Translations under genes and position numbers: made by a program
Shown here: positions 8,134 to 15,847 of the stretch, piece by piece
Layout of the letters: every line of letters begins with the position of its first letter
Numbering within the stretch: position 1 is the stretch's first letter
Assembly: GCA_003139695.1 (NCBI GenBank)
Contig: PLJM01000027.1
Span: 97,933-161,932, forward strand
From: Candidatus Dormiibacterota bacterium
GTDB taxonomy: Bacteria; Chloroflexota; Dormibacteria; Dormibacterales; Dormibacteraceae
Direction of reading: 5' to 3'
Length of the DNA stretch: 64,000 bases
Notes under the pieces: model-generated
Seen by the model: only the letters and a program-made list of their open reading frames with translations
Databases searched by the model: none
Told to the model about the DNA's origin: nothing

Positions 8134-9302
8134 CTACCCCTCGGAAGACCCAGAACGCGCTCCGCGATGATGTTGCGTTGGATCTCCGACGAGCCGGCAT
8201 AGATCGTCTCCGCCTGCGACCACATCCAGCCATATTGCCAGCGCCCATCTTCGATGGCGAATGGCGAATCGGGCGCGAGCGCGCCGTACAGACCCAGTAT
8301 GCCCACCGCCGTCTCCTGGATGCGCTTGTCCATCTCGCTCCAGTAAAGCTTGGTCATGCTGGCCTGGGGACCGGGCGCCGCACCCTGCTGCGCCTGCGTG
8401 AGGTTGCGCAGCCCGATGAGTCTGAAGACGTGAGCCTCGATCTGTGCCTGGGCGACCTTCTGCCTGACCGTCGCATCAGAGCCGGTCCCGCGATCACGGG
8501 CCAGCGTGGCAAGCTGCGCCACCGCCTGCTCGAACCGCGCGGCTTGAGCCAGGCCGCCGCGCTCGAAGCCGAACACAGCCATCGCGATCTTCCACCCGTC
8601 GCCTGGTTGCCCGACCACGTCGCGATCTTCGACGACCGCGTTCGACAGAAAGATCTCGCCGAACTCCCCGCCACCCGTCATCTGGCGGATGGGCCGAACC
8701 TCGACTCCAGGCTGGTGCATGTCAACGAGGAAGAACGAGATGCCCTTGTGCACGTCGGCGCCTGCGTCGGTGCGCGCGAGCAGAAAGCTCTTATCCGAGT
8801 AGTGCGCGCCACTCGACCAGGTCTTCTGGCCATTCAGAACCCAGTGGCCGTCGCGCCGCTCCGCCCGAGTGCGTAGGCCGGCCAGGTCGCTGCCGGCGTC
8901 CGGCTCGCTGAAGCCCTGGCAGAAAACGATCTCGCCGCTGAGGATCTTGTCGATATAGGTCTCTTTCTGCCAGGGAGAACCGTGCACCAAGAGGGTGGGC
9001 GCCAGCAGGCTCACCCCGAGGCGCCCGAGGATGACCGGGGCGCCGGCTTTGGCCATCTCCTCCTGATATATCGCTTGCATGACAGGAGTGGCGCCGCGGC
9101 CGCCCGCCTCGCGAAGCCACGACAGCTTCAGCCAGCCTGCTTCGTTGAGGCGTTCCTGCCATCCACGCTGCATCGACTCATCGGCGTCCTCGCGATAGCC
9201 GCCCACTCCGCCGTTGCGCCATTCGGCCGGCAGATTGCGATCGAGCCAGGTTCGGACCTCATTTCTGAAGACCTCCTCCTCAGCAGTGAAGCCCAGGTCC
9301 AT
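8130..9302 (-). CDS. Acyl-CoA dehydrogenase
   Basis: A 390-residue FAD enzyme with the normal three-part architecture. The N-terminal helical domain opens MDLGFTAEEEVFRNEVRTWL. The middle beta domain has the FAD/acyl-CoA motifs CQGFSEPDAGSDLAGLRT and WVLNGQKTWSSGAHYSD. The C-terminal helical domain ends with AETIYAGSSEIQRNI and RVLGLPRG. It is the first gene of an operon with two MaoC half-hydratases and a membrane protein. Together these would carry out dehydrogenation and hydration in beta-oxidation of an unknown acyl-CoA. The start sits 26 bp from a divergent gene. Confidence 0.9.
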   Translation of the reverse strand: MDLGFTAEEEVFRNEVRTWLDRNLPAEWRNGGVGGYREDADESMQRGWQERLNEAGWLKLSWLREAGGRGATPVMQAIYQEEMAKAGAPVILGRLGVSLLAPTLLVHGSPWQKETYIDKILSGEIVFCQGFSEPDAGSDLAGLRTRAERRDGHWVLNGQKTWSSGAHYSDKSFLLARTDAGADVHKGISFFLVDMHQPGVEVRPIRQMTGGGEFGEIFLSNAVVEDRDVVGQPGDGWKIAMAVFGFERGGLAQAARFEQAVAQLATLARDRGTGSDATVRQKVAQAQIEAHVFRLIGLRNLTQAQQGAAPGPQASMTKLYWSEMDKRIQETAVGILGLYGALAPDSPFAIEDGRWQYGWMWSQAETIYAGSSEIQRNIIAERVLGLPRGR

Positions 9303-9328
9303 TTGATTCGGAGGCTATCAAAACGGGC

Positions 9329-9727
9329 ATGCTTCGTATCGATATGGCTTCAGAAGTTCTCTGCGGAAAGTGCGGAGCGCTGTTGACAAATCCGAACGCT
9401 CCCTGTCCCCGCTGCGGCGCGGCGGCCTCGGGCCGGTACCAGGGCCCTGTGGCCCGAACTCGCAAGAGCCCCCTGGTGGCGGCGGCCCTGGCCGTAGTTC
9501 CCGGTCTTGGGCACTTCTACCTCGGCGAGAACAAGAAGGGCATCGCGTTCCTGATCGGTGTGGGCGGTCTCGAGTTCTTCGGCTTCGATCTCGACCTCAG
9601 CTTCATCGGCGCCCTGATCGGTGTGCCGTTGGAGATCGGGGGTGGGTCGTTGTGGCTCTTCAGCATCGTCGACGCCTACCGGACCGCACGCCGGCTCGAG
9701 GCCGAAGCCGGCTTCAGCGCCCGCTAG
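9329..9727 (+). CDS. Zinc-ribbon membrane protein (TM2-like)
   Basis: 132 residues. The N-terminus is a zinc ribbon with two Cys pairs (CGKCGALLTNPNAPCPRCG, about residues 12-30). A short basic linker follows, then hydrophobic segments VAAALAVVPGLGHFYLG, IAFLIGVGGLEFF and a third around LSFIGALIGVP. The PGLGHFYLGE-KKG pattern resembles TM2/DUF5683 proteins, which are small membrane proteins of unclear role. A second start at 9344 (MASEV) is possible. The 3' end overlaps the convergent gene at 9724 by 4 bp. Confidence 0.7.
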   Translation: MLRIDMASEVLCGKCGALLTNPNAPCPRCGAAASGRYQGPVARTRKSPLVAAALAVVPGLGHFYLGENKKGIAFLIGVGGLEFFGFDLDLSFIGALIGVPLEIGGGSLWLFSIVDAYRTARRLEAEAGFSAR

Positions 9728-10056
9728 GGCTTCCGGCGCTTCCTGGTCGCGGGCTTGCGGCGACCCTTTGCGCCGGCGCCGGGTTTGCGCTTGGGCGGAG
9801 TCTTCAGCGCCCGCTGAACCCGTCGCTGAATGGTGCGCAGGCTGCGCTCCACCGCGCTGCTGGCGGCGGCAGAGCCGCGCGCGGTCAGCCTGTCCACCTC
9901 ACGCTTGAGCTTGCGGTTCTCCTTGATGAGCTCGGCGACCATGTCGTTGAGCTGCGAGATCAGCTCCGCGCCGCCAACCCGCTTGCCGGCCCGGCCGGCC
10001 GCGCCGGCCCTAGGGACGCGGCGAGCCGGGCGACTCGCGCCTTCGTCGGGTGCCAT
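9724..10056 (-). CDS. Small coiled-coil protein with a lysine/arginine-rich tail
   Basis: A 110-residue basic protein. Residues 30-58 form a heptad-like helix (AELISQLNDMVAELIKENRKLKREVDRL). The last 30 residues are almost all Lys, Arg, Pro, Ala and Gly (PKRKPGAGAKGRRKPATRKRRKP), like histone H1 or the basic tails of nucleoid proteins. It may bind nucleic acid, but I recognise no named family. It overlaps the convergent zinc-ribbon gene by 4 bp. Confidence 0.55.
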   Translation of the reverse strand: MAPDEGASRPARRVPRAGAAGRAGKRVGGAELISQLNDMVAELIKENRKLKREVDRLTARGSAAASSAVERSLRTIQRRVQRALKTPPKRKPGAGAKGRRKPATRKRRKP

Positions 10057-10067
10057 CGGGAGAAAGC

Positions 10068-10481
10068 TTATGCCGCGGCCAGAACCTGTTGCCGCGACAG
10101 GCTTTTCAAGCCTTCACGCGCCAGCTCATGGGCTGGGTTTGCCTTCCGGCTTACGTACCTGACCACGCGCCAGCCACGCCGGCAGCGCTCTCGGACCTCG
10201 TGGACGGCGATTCGGAAGCTGTCGCTAGATGGCATCCGGCTGCGCACGACGGGTGCGCAATCGGTCCTGACGATGACGCGGTGGTAGGGCCACCGCGCCG
10301 CTGCCAGGTCCAACGCACCTGCACAGACGTGCGCCTCGAGCTGGGCTGAACCGCCGGCGTGAGAAAAGCCGAACGACTCGGTGTAAACGGCGCGACCCCT
10401 AACAAAAACGGCCAGGCCACATCCAGCCCGGCCGTTTCTGTCGAGAGCGGCGTCCACGTAGATCACCAGGCACTCCCGCAA
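10068..10481 (-). CDS. RNase H-like (RVT_3-type) protein
   Basis: A 137-residue ribonuclease H fold. Acidic residues occupy the expected positions: Asp10 in VIYVDAAL, Glu49 in AQLEAHVCAGAL and Asp74 in VRTDCAPV. The fourth site is His118 in NPAHELAREG, where classical RNase HI has Asp; His or Asn is common in the RVT_3 branch. It may hydrolyse RNA in RNA-DNA hybrids, or be a related nuclease. The start is TTG at 10481, supported by GGAGG eight bases upstream; an ATG at 10488 is in another frame and too close to that site. Confidence 0.72.
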   Translation of the reverse strand: MRECLVIYVDAALDRNGRAGCGLAVFVRGRAVYTESFGFSHAGGSAQLEAHVCAGALDLAAARWPYHRVIVRTDCAPVVRSRMPSSDSFRIAVHEVRERCRRGWRVVRYVSRKANPAHELAREGLKSLSRQQVLAAA

Positions 10482-10580
10482 ATCGCATTCCTCCCGAAGG
10501 GATTCCGCAAGCGAACCGATTTTGGGAAGAGCCTAGCAGGATGTTGCGGAGTTGTAAGCGACTAGACACAAGATGTTGTA

Positions 10581-11369
10581 TCAGTCGGCTGGAGGTAGGT
10601 CTGCCCCCATGGCGTGGTAGCCGCCGTCGACGTGCACGAGCTCGCCTGTGGTCATGTTCAGGTAGTCCGAAAGAAGGGCGCAGGCAGCACGGCCGACGGG
10701 CGTCCTGTCCTGGAGGTCCCATCCCATCGGGGCTCGCAGAGACCACACCTCTTCGAAGTCCTTGAAGCCCGGTATGCCGCTCGCCGCCAGCGTGGCCAGG
10801 GGTCCCGCGCAGATCGCGTTGACGCGAATCTTGTAGCGGCCGAGGTCGCGCGCGAGGTAGCGCGTGACCGACTCGAGGGCCGCCTTGGAGACGCCCATCC
10901 AGTCGTACTTCGGCCAGGCCTGTGTCGAGTTGTCGAAGTCGAGCGTGACCAGCGAACCTCCGTGCTCGCGCATCAGAGGCAGAAAGCCCGCAGCCAGCTC
11001 CTTGAAGGAGAAGGCGCTGACCTGGAGCGCCGTGGCGACGCTCTCCCACGGAGTGGTGAGGAACTTTCCGCCCAGCGCGTCCGGAGGCGCATAGGCGACG
11101 GAGTGGACCAGACCGTCGACCCTGTCCCAGCGCTTGCCTGTCTCCTCGACGGCGGCAGCGATGTCGGAGGGCTTGCTGACGTCCATCTCGAGGATGTCCG
11201 GAACGGGGTTCAGCTTCTTGGCCGTCATCTGGGTGATGGTCATCATCCGGCCGAAGCTGGTGAGCAGGAGCTCCGCGCCTTCCTTCTGCGCTTCGACGGC
11301 GATCGCGTAGCCGATGCTGCGGCGGTCGCTCATCCCGGCGATCACGATCTTCTTTCCTTTGAGGATCAC
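10581..11369 (-). CDS. fabI: Enoyl-[acyl-carrier-protein] reductase, FabI/InhA type
   Basis: A 262-residue NADH-dependent short-chain dehydrogenase relative that performs the last step of fatty acid elongation. The nucleotide site is the FabI variant AGMSDRRSIGYAIA near residue 11. The catalytic pair is Tyr155-x6-Lys162 in YDWMGVSKAALESV, spaced as in InhA (classical FabI has YxxxxxxK with a preceding Tyr). NAICAGPLATLAASGI follows, with the ICAGP motif of the family. Length and motifs are intact. It stands between the RNase H-like gene and the sulfurtransferase, with hairpins upstream. Confidence 0.9.
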   Translation of the reverse strand: MILKGKKIVIAGMSDRRSIGYAIAVEAQKEGAELLLTSFGRMMTITQMTAKKLNPVPDILEMDVSKPSDIAAAVEETGKRWDRVDGLVHSVAYAPPDALGGKFLTTPWESVATALQVSAFSFKELAAGFLPLMREHGGSLVTLDFDNSTQAWPKYDWMGVSKAALESVTRYLARDLGRYKIRVNAICAGPLATLAASGIPGFKDFEEVWSLRAPMGWDLQDRTPVGRAACALLSDYLNMTTGELVHVDGGYHAMGADLPPAD

Positions 11370-11391
11370 CGCGAAATCGTAAGCGAAGCAC

Positions 11392-11411
11392 GGGGGAGGC
11401 AGGCCTCCCCC
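11392..11411. terminator. G-rich perfect hairpin upstream of fabI
   Basis: GGGGGAGGC and its exact complement flank a two-base loop (AG), giving a 9-bp stem. It lies between the sulfurtransferase and fabI on the minus strand, 22 bp before the fabI start. No clear U-tract follows on either strand, so it may be a weak terminator or an mRNA-stability element. Confidence 0.4.
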
Positions 11412-11472
11412 ATGGGACCCCCACCGGAGTCACGCCGTGCATGGAGGCGTTTCGAAGTGGGCGATTGGTGAC

Positions 11473-11491
11473 GGCCGGAGTGAATCCGGCC
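11473..11491. terminator. Hairpin downstream of the sulfurtransferase gene
   Basis: GGCCGGA, a 5-base loop (GTGAA) and TCCGGCC form a perfect 7-bp stem 22 bp past the stop of the minus-strand gene at 11513-12334. It could end that transcript before fabI. No long T-run is visible. Confidence 0.4.
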
Positions 11492-11512
11492 TAGGGCTCC
11501 TCTGTTGTCTTA

Positions 11513-12334
11513 TTACGGATTTGGGCCCGTGGCTACCGGCGCGTCGCGCGATGACCAGTCGCTCCACGAGCCCGCGTACAGCCGGCCGTTCTTGATTCCT
11601 GCGAGCTCCATCGCGATCAGATCGTGCGTCGCGTTCACGCCTGAGCCGCAGTAGGCGACAGCGCCCTTGTCCGGGTCGATGCCGAGATCCGCAAATCGCT
11701 TTCGCAGCTCGGCGGGCGACTTGAACCGTCCATCGGGACCGAGATTTTCGGCCCACGGAGAGCTGAGCGCGCCCGGTATGTGACCTGCCTTGGGATCGAT
11801 GGGTTCCTTCTCGCCGCGATAACGCTCGCCGGCCCGAGCATCGATGAGCGGCACACCGATGAGCTCGCGAACGTCCTCGAAATCAAGAATCCCCGATCGG
11901 TCCGGCTCACGCGACCGAAAGCCGCCTCGAGCGACTTGCGGCTCCTCCGTCTCGAGCGGGCTACGCCATCCTGCGAGCCCACCATCAAGAACCGCCTGGG
12001 ACTCGTGGCCGAAGTAGCGGAGCAGAAACCACAACCGCGAGGCGATCGAGCCACCGGCGTCGTCGTAGGCAACGACGCTGGTCCGCGGGCCGACTCCTGC
12101 CTTTTGCATCTCCGCCTCGAACTGCTGGGCGCTCGGCAGCGGATGCCGGCCTCCTCCCTGCCTTCCAGTCACGGCCTCGAGGTCGACGAAGACGGCGCCC
12201 GTTATGTGCCCGCGCCCGTATGCGTCGCGACCCTTGCCGCCCATCAGGTACCAGCGGAAATCGATGACGCGTAGGTCTTCGTCGTCGATGTGCTGGTGCA
12301 ACCACTCTGGGCTGACGATCGGGCCGAAGGTCAT
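11513..12334 (-). CDS. sseA: Sulfurtransferase, two-domain rhodanese (thiosulfate or 3-mercaptopyruvate type)
   Basis: 273 residues forming tandem rhodanese domains. The N-terminal domain (about 5-125) is non-catalytic, with YDDAGG at the loop position. The C-terminal domain carries the active Cys229 in the loop CGSGVNA. The classic landmarks VIDFRWYLMG, GHITGAVFVDLE and GHIPGALSSPW are present. It transfers sulfur from mercaptopyruvate or thiosulfate; a CGSGV-type loop is nearer the mercaptopyruvate group, but this is not decisive. Its ATG overlaps the stop of a degraded metallo-hydrolase fragment by 4 nt. Confidence 0.85.
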   Translation of the reverse strand: MTFGPIVSPEWLHQHIDDEDLRVIDFRWYLMGGKGRDAYGRGHITGAVFVDLEAVTGRQGGGRHPLPSAQQFEAEMQKAGVGPRTSVVAYDDAGGSIASRLWFLLRYFGHESQAVLDGGLAGWRSPLETEEPQVARGGFRSREPDRSGILDFEDVRELIGVPLIDARAGERYRGEKEPIDPKAGHIPGALSSPWAENLGPDGRFKSPAELRKRFADLGIDPDKGAVAYCGSGVNATHDLIAMELAGIKNGRLYAGSWSDWSSRDAPVATGPNP

Positions 12335-12567
12335 TGCGTGACCACATCGGTGTCGTGGCAGAAGTGGACCGCGTGGGCGTGCACGTCATGGAGCCTGGTC
12401 AGTGACTTGGACCAGGCGTCGCGGTCGTCGTACTGGCCGTTCCAGCGCGTTAGATCTGCGTCGTCGCCGGCCGCGAAGATCTCGGAGGTATAGGCCGCAT
12501 CGCCGATCATCACCGCCCCTCCGTCAGGCGCTTCGATCAGCACGCTTTGATGGCCAACCGTGGCGAG
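12331..12567 (-). pseudogene. C-terminal remnant of a metallo-beta-lactamase-fold hydrolase (lactonase-like)
   Basis: About 78 codons reading LATVGHQSVLIEAPDGGAV, then MIGDAAY with the metal-ligand Asp, and ending with an AHAVHFCHD segment. This is the C-terminal third of AttM-like MBL-fold lactonases, where GHQS...L.GDAAY and a last HD metal-ligand pair are standard. The frame is cut on the 5' side directly by the TAG stop of ctaB, and no first-half HxHxDH motif exists upstream. It still overlaps the next gene by ATGA, so a full gene probably once headed the sseA transcript. Confidence 0.6.
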
Positions 12568-13455
12568 CTAGGGAAGAAATGGAGAGATTGCGAAGAGCCC
12601 GAAAAGCAGCGCCACATAGACCAGCGAGTAAGCGAAGAGTCGTCTGGTCCAGCGCTTTCCTGACAGGTCGAGCACCGCCATGCCGACAAGCCCCACACCC
12701 AGCACCACGGCGCCGGCGAGGTAGATCTCACCCGCCCTACCGGTGAAAAAGGGGATCACGCTGACGGCGGCGGTGACCGCCGCGTATCCGACGCTCTGCC
12801 TTTTCGCAGCCTGCTCGCCGGAGACCACCGGGAGCATCGGGATGCGGGCGCGGGCATAGTCGGCCTTGATCATCTGCGCGAGCGCCCAAAAGTGCGGGGG
12901 CGTCCAGAAGAAGATGACGGCGAACAGCGCGAACGCTGTCAGGTCAAGGCGGCCCGTTGCGGCGGCCCAGCCCACCAATGGAGGAATCGCGCCGGCGGCG
13001 CCGCCGATGACGATGTTCTGTGGCGTGGTTCGCTTGAGCCAGACCGTGTAGACGAAGACGTAGATCACGGTTCCCAGCAGCGCCAGAGAAGCCGCGAGCA
13101 AGTTGGCTCCCGACCAGAGGACCGCGAAGGCCAGCGCGTTGAGGACGATGCCGAGCGCCAAGGCATGCCACGCCGGGATGCGGCCGTCAGGAAGAGGGCG
13201 GCGCCGCGTGCGGCTCATCGCCGCGTCGATGTCGCGGTCGAACCAGCAGTTGATCGCATGGGCGCCACCGGCTGCGAGCGTGCCCCCGGCGAGCACGGCG
13301 AGGACCGGCACCAGGCGCGGATGTCCGTGGGTTGCCGGGATCATGACGCCGACGGCGGTCGCATCGAGCAGCACGACGATGCGCAGCTTGAGCAGGCTCA
13401 GGTAGTCGCGAAACATGTCTAGCGCGCCGGCGGCCGGCGCGGTGACCGCGCTCAC
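12568..13455 (-). CDS. ctaB: Protoheme IX farnesyltransferase (heme O synthase)
   Basis: A 295-residue UbiA-superfamily membrane enzyme that adds a farnesyl group to heme B. The first Asp-rich motif is NCWFDRDIDAAMSRTRRRPLP at about residues 70-90. The second is weaker, within KADYARARIPMLPV. There are nine hydrophobic helices. The GTG start overlaps the ctaA stop by 4 nt (GTGA), so heme O and heme A synthases are made together for an aa3-type terminal oxidase. The stop codon lies immediately against the degraded MBL fragment. Confidence 0.92.
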   Translation of the reverse strand: MSAVTAPAAGALDMFRDYLSLLKLRIVVLLDATAVGVMIPATHGHPRLVPVLAVLAGGTLAAGGAHAINCWFDRDIDAAMSRTRRRPLPDGRIPAWHALALGIVLNALAFAVLWSGANLLAASLALLGTVIYVFVYTVWLKRTTPQNIVIGGAAGAIPPLVGWAAATGRLDLTAFALFAVIFFWTPPHFWALAQMIKADYARARIPMLPVVSGEQAAKRQSVGYAAVTAAVSVIPFFTGRAGEIYLAGAVVLGVGLVGMAVLDLSGKRWTRRLFAYSLVYVALLFGLFAISPFLP

Positions 13456-14378
13456 GCGGATGTCCTGTCAACTTCCAGGCGGGACAGCTCGCGATTGGTA
13501 TCGGCGCGCGGCAGGGTGAGAAGCGTGGTCGCCAACACCCCCGACCATACGAGCGTGGCGATCGCCACGTGCAGGCCATCAAAAACAGCGTTGCCAGTGA
13601 TCGCCGATCCCGCACCGACGGCGACCTGCAAGACAAGGGCTGCGATCGCCGCGACCGCGATGGGGCCCATGCCTTTGACGCCGCGCCATCGCAAGAAGGC
13701 CTTCGACAAGACATGCAGGAGCAGAAGTCCGACGACGAGCACGGTACCTCGATGCAGCATTGTGAAGGCATTGGCCCCAGTGAAATCGAGCGCGAACCCA
13801 CTGCCGCACAAAGGCCATGAATGGCAGCTGCCATCAGCGCTGCTTGCAACCACCGTCGATCCGGTGAGCATCATCACGTAGGTCGCAGCCGTCACCACGA
13901 TGGCCAGCCGGCGGAAATTCCGATCGGGCACCCCGCTCGACGCCGGCATCGCCGCGATCGCGGTTGCGACCAGGAACCCGATGATCATCATCGCCAGCCC
14001 GAGATGCACCACGACAAGCCACGGCGAAAGCTCTTTGGCCACAACGATGCCACCAAGAATCCCCTCCCCCACCACGCCGATCAGCGATGCCGACGCCAAC
14101 CATGCAACAAGAGGGCGACGCTTTCGAAACACGACCCATGCCATCACCACGGTGGCGATGATCAAGACGCCAGTCACGCTGCCGACCGCGCGATGCGAGT
14201 ACTCGATGATCGAGTGCACGTTGGCGGGCGGGTAAGGGCGCCCGTTGCAGAGCGGCCAGTCGGGGCACCCGAGCCCGGACCCTGAGACGCGCACGACGCC
14301 GCCGAGTGCGATCTGCAGATAGGCGAAGAGGGCGGTCACCACCGCGAGCCGGCGAAAAAGGCCCTCCCCAGACACCAA
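13452..14378 (-). CDS. ctaA: Heme A synthase (COX15/CtaA)
   Basis: A 308-residue membrane protein with eight helices that oxidises heme O to heme A. The first half has GGVVRVSGSGLGCPDWPLCNG with the paired cysteines, and the heme-ligand histidines IIEYSHRAVG and LVVVHLGLAM. The second half repeats the pattern with SCHSWPLCGSGF, MLHRGTV and DGLHVAIA. Length and internal duplication are typical. It is preceded 8 bp upstream by the SCO1-TlpA fusion and coupled to ctaB, so the locus is a cytochrome oxidase maturation module. Confidence 0.92.
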   Translation of the reverse strand: MVSGEGLFRRLAVVTALFAYLQIALGGVVRVSGSGLGCPDWPLCNGRPYPPANVHSIIEYSHRAVGSVTGVLIIATVVMAWVVFRKRRPLVAWLASASLIGVVGEGILGGIVVAKELSPWLVVVHLGLAMMIIGFLVATAIAAMPASSGVPDRNFRRLAIVVTAATYVMMLTGSTVVASSADGSCHSWPLCGSGFALDFTGANAFTMLHRGTVLVVGLLLLHVLSKAFLRWRGVKGMGPIAVAAIAALVLQVAVGAGSAITGNAVFDGLHVAIATLVWSGVLATTLLTLPRADTNRELSRLEVDRTSA

Positions 14379-14386
14379 CGGGAAGT

Positions 14387-15847
14387 CTACTGAGTGGTCA
14401 AGGTCGACAGCCAGGTGGCCAGGACGCGGTCGTCAAGCTCACCGATCTGCCGTCCCGCGATCGAGCCATCGGCGCGCACGAAGACAGTGGTCGGAAGAGG
14501 CACGACGCCGTAGGCTCGCCCGACCGCGAGGTTTGTGTCGAGCAGCGCGGGCAGCTGAATTCCTGTCGCGCTCAAGAAGTCACGAGCGCTCTGGCTGCTG
14601 TCGCCTTCATTAATGAGGACGAGGTGAACCCGGCTCGAGGCGGTAACGCTCCGCTGGAGCAATGGCATCTCGGCGCGGCAAGGCGGGCAGTAGCTCGCCC
14701 AGAAGTTGATCACGAGAGGTTCGCCCGCGAGATCGGCCAGCGTGACCCGGGCGCCGTCGGTGTTGGTGAGGGTGAAGGCTGGAGCACGGCCTGCTCCACT
14801 CGGGGCCACCTGTTCCGGTCCCGTGATCGTGAGCAGCGACTGGAGCACGCTCGGCGCGCCCCATCCGTCGCCGTGCGAAGCCAGCTCACTCAGACCTTCA
14901 GCGCCTAACTGCGTGACGAGCAGCGGCGCGATCGCGTTACCGACATCTGGCACGCCGCGATAAACGAGGCGGACGTAACCGTGCCGATCGACCAAGGCCA
15001 GAGTTGAGACGTGGCTGTCGCCGGTCGCCAGCTGAACACCGAATGGTTTCCAGAAGGCGGTCAGGGCGTCGGGAGGGGCGGTGGCGAATGTCCAGCTCGC
15101 GCCAATGGTCCGACGGTACGTATCGAGGACGGCGGGCGTATCGGTACCGGGATCCGTGGTGACCTCCGCCAGCAGCACACCCGGCGGCAGCTCTTTCTGC
15201 AGCTGGAAGAAAAGCGCCGTGTAGAGCGGGCAGGTCTGGTGGCACGTCGTGTGGAAGGCTGCGATGACGAGGTCGCTACCGGCAGTCGTGCCGCTGTCGA
15301 AGGCGCGCCCCTGCTGATCCTGAAGGCTGAAAGCGGGCATCGCTACGAACTTGCCCGAGAGCTCGCCCAGGCCGAGGTTCACCTGGTCATTGCCCGCATA
15401 GGCCGCCCCGGGCAGCAGACGTCCGGCCTCGAGGCCCAGGAGGACCGGCTCCACCTGTCCGGCCGTCACCACGACCGGCACGCTGGCCTCGTCTTGGCCG
15501 ACGCGCAGTCCGTCATATGAGCCGACCGCGACCGGCAGCGCCAGCAGCTCGCGTTGGTCCGGCGCTGCGGGGACTGCGCCTGAAACCTGGCCGACGGCGG
15601 TCCACCCCGAGTTGCGGTGCAGCTGAATGGACACCGGTGCGATCGACCCTGATGTCTTTCCGGCTCCGATGATCAGCAGCGTGCCGGTCGCCGGCTGTAA
15701 ACGAGGTAGTGCAAACAGCACGGCTCCGACCACCAGTGCAGCGACGAGCGCGCCTCCCCAGAGAAACCTCGCCCTGGGAATGTTTAGGTTCCTGTCAATG
15801 GGCGGCCGCCGTACCGGGCCGCGACTGTGTCGATGTATGCGGCGCAC
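14387..15847 (-). CDS. Membrane-anchored SCO1/SenC-TlpA thioredoxin fusion, cytochrome oxidase assembly factor
   Basis: One protein joins two redox modules after an N-terminal anchor (FLWGGALVAALVVGAVLFALP). A first domain of about 90 residues is followed by an SCO1/SenC fold with the copper motif TCHQTCPLY (CxxxC) and a distal His in DSHVSTLALVD. The second half is a TlpA-like thioredoxin with WASYCPPCRAEMPLL. Such proteins deliver copper to, or reduce the cysteines of, the CuA site of oxidase subunit II, which fits the adjacent ctaA and ctaB. The start is uncertain. The GTG at 15847 is the only canonical option near the anchor, but a CTA overlapping the upstream TAA (15785-15787) would put the anchor right at the N-terminus. 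Confidence 0.8.
   Translation of the reverse strand: MRRIHRHSRGPVRRPPIDRNLNIPRARFLWGGALVAALVVGAVLFALPRLQPATGTLLIIGAGKTSGSIAPVSIQLHRNSGWTAVGQVSGAVPAAPDQRELLALPVAVGSYDGLRVGQDEASVPVVVTAGQVEPVLLGLEAGRLLPGAAYAGNDQVNLGLGELSGKFVAMPAFSLQDQQGRAFDSGTTAGSDLVIAAFHTTCHQTCPLYTALFFQLQKELPPGVLLAEVTTDPGTDTPAVLDTYRRTIGASWTFATAPPDALTAFWKPFGVQLATGDSHVSTLALVDRHGYVRLVYRGVPDVGNAIAPLLVTQLGAEGLSELASHGDGWGAPSVLQSLLTITGPEQVAPSGAGRAPAFTLTNTDGARVTLADLAGEPLVINFWASYCPPCRAEMPLLQRSVTASSRVHLVLINEGDSSQSARDFLSATGIQLPALLDTNLAVGRAYGVVPLPTTVFVRADGSIAGRQIGELDDRVLATWLSTLTTQ

Noticed and set aside
10399..11442. Minus-strand ORF of 347 codons over fabI
   Set aside because: It reads fabI out of frame, runs into the RNase H-like start region and has no recognisable domain.
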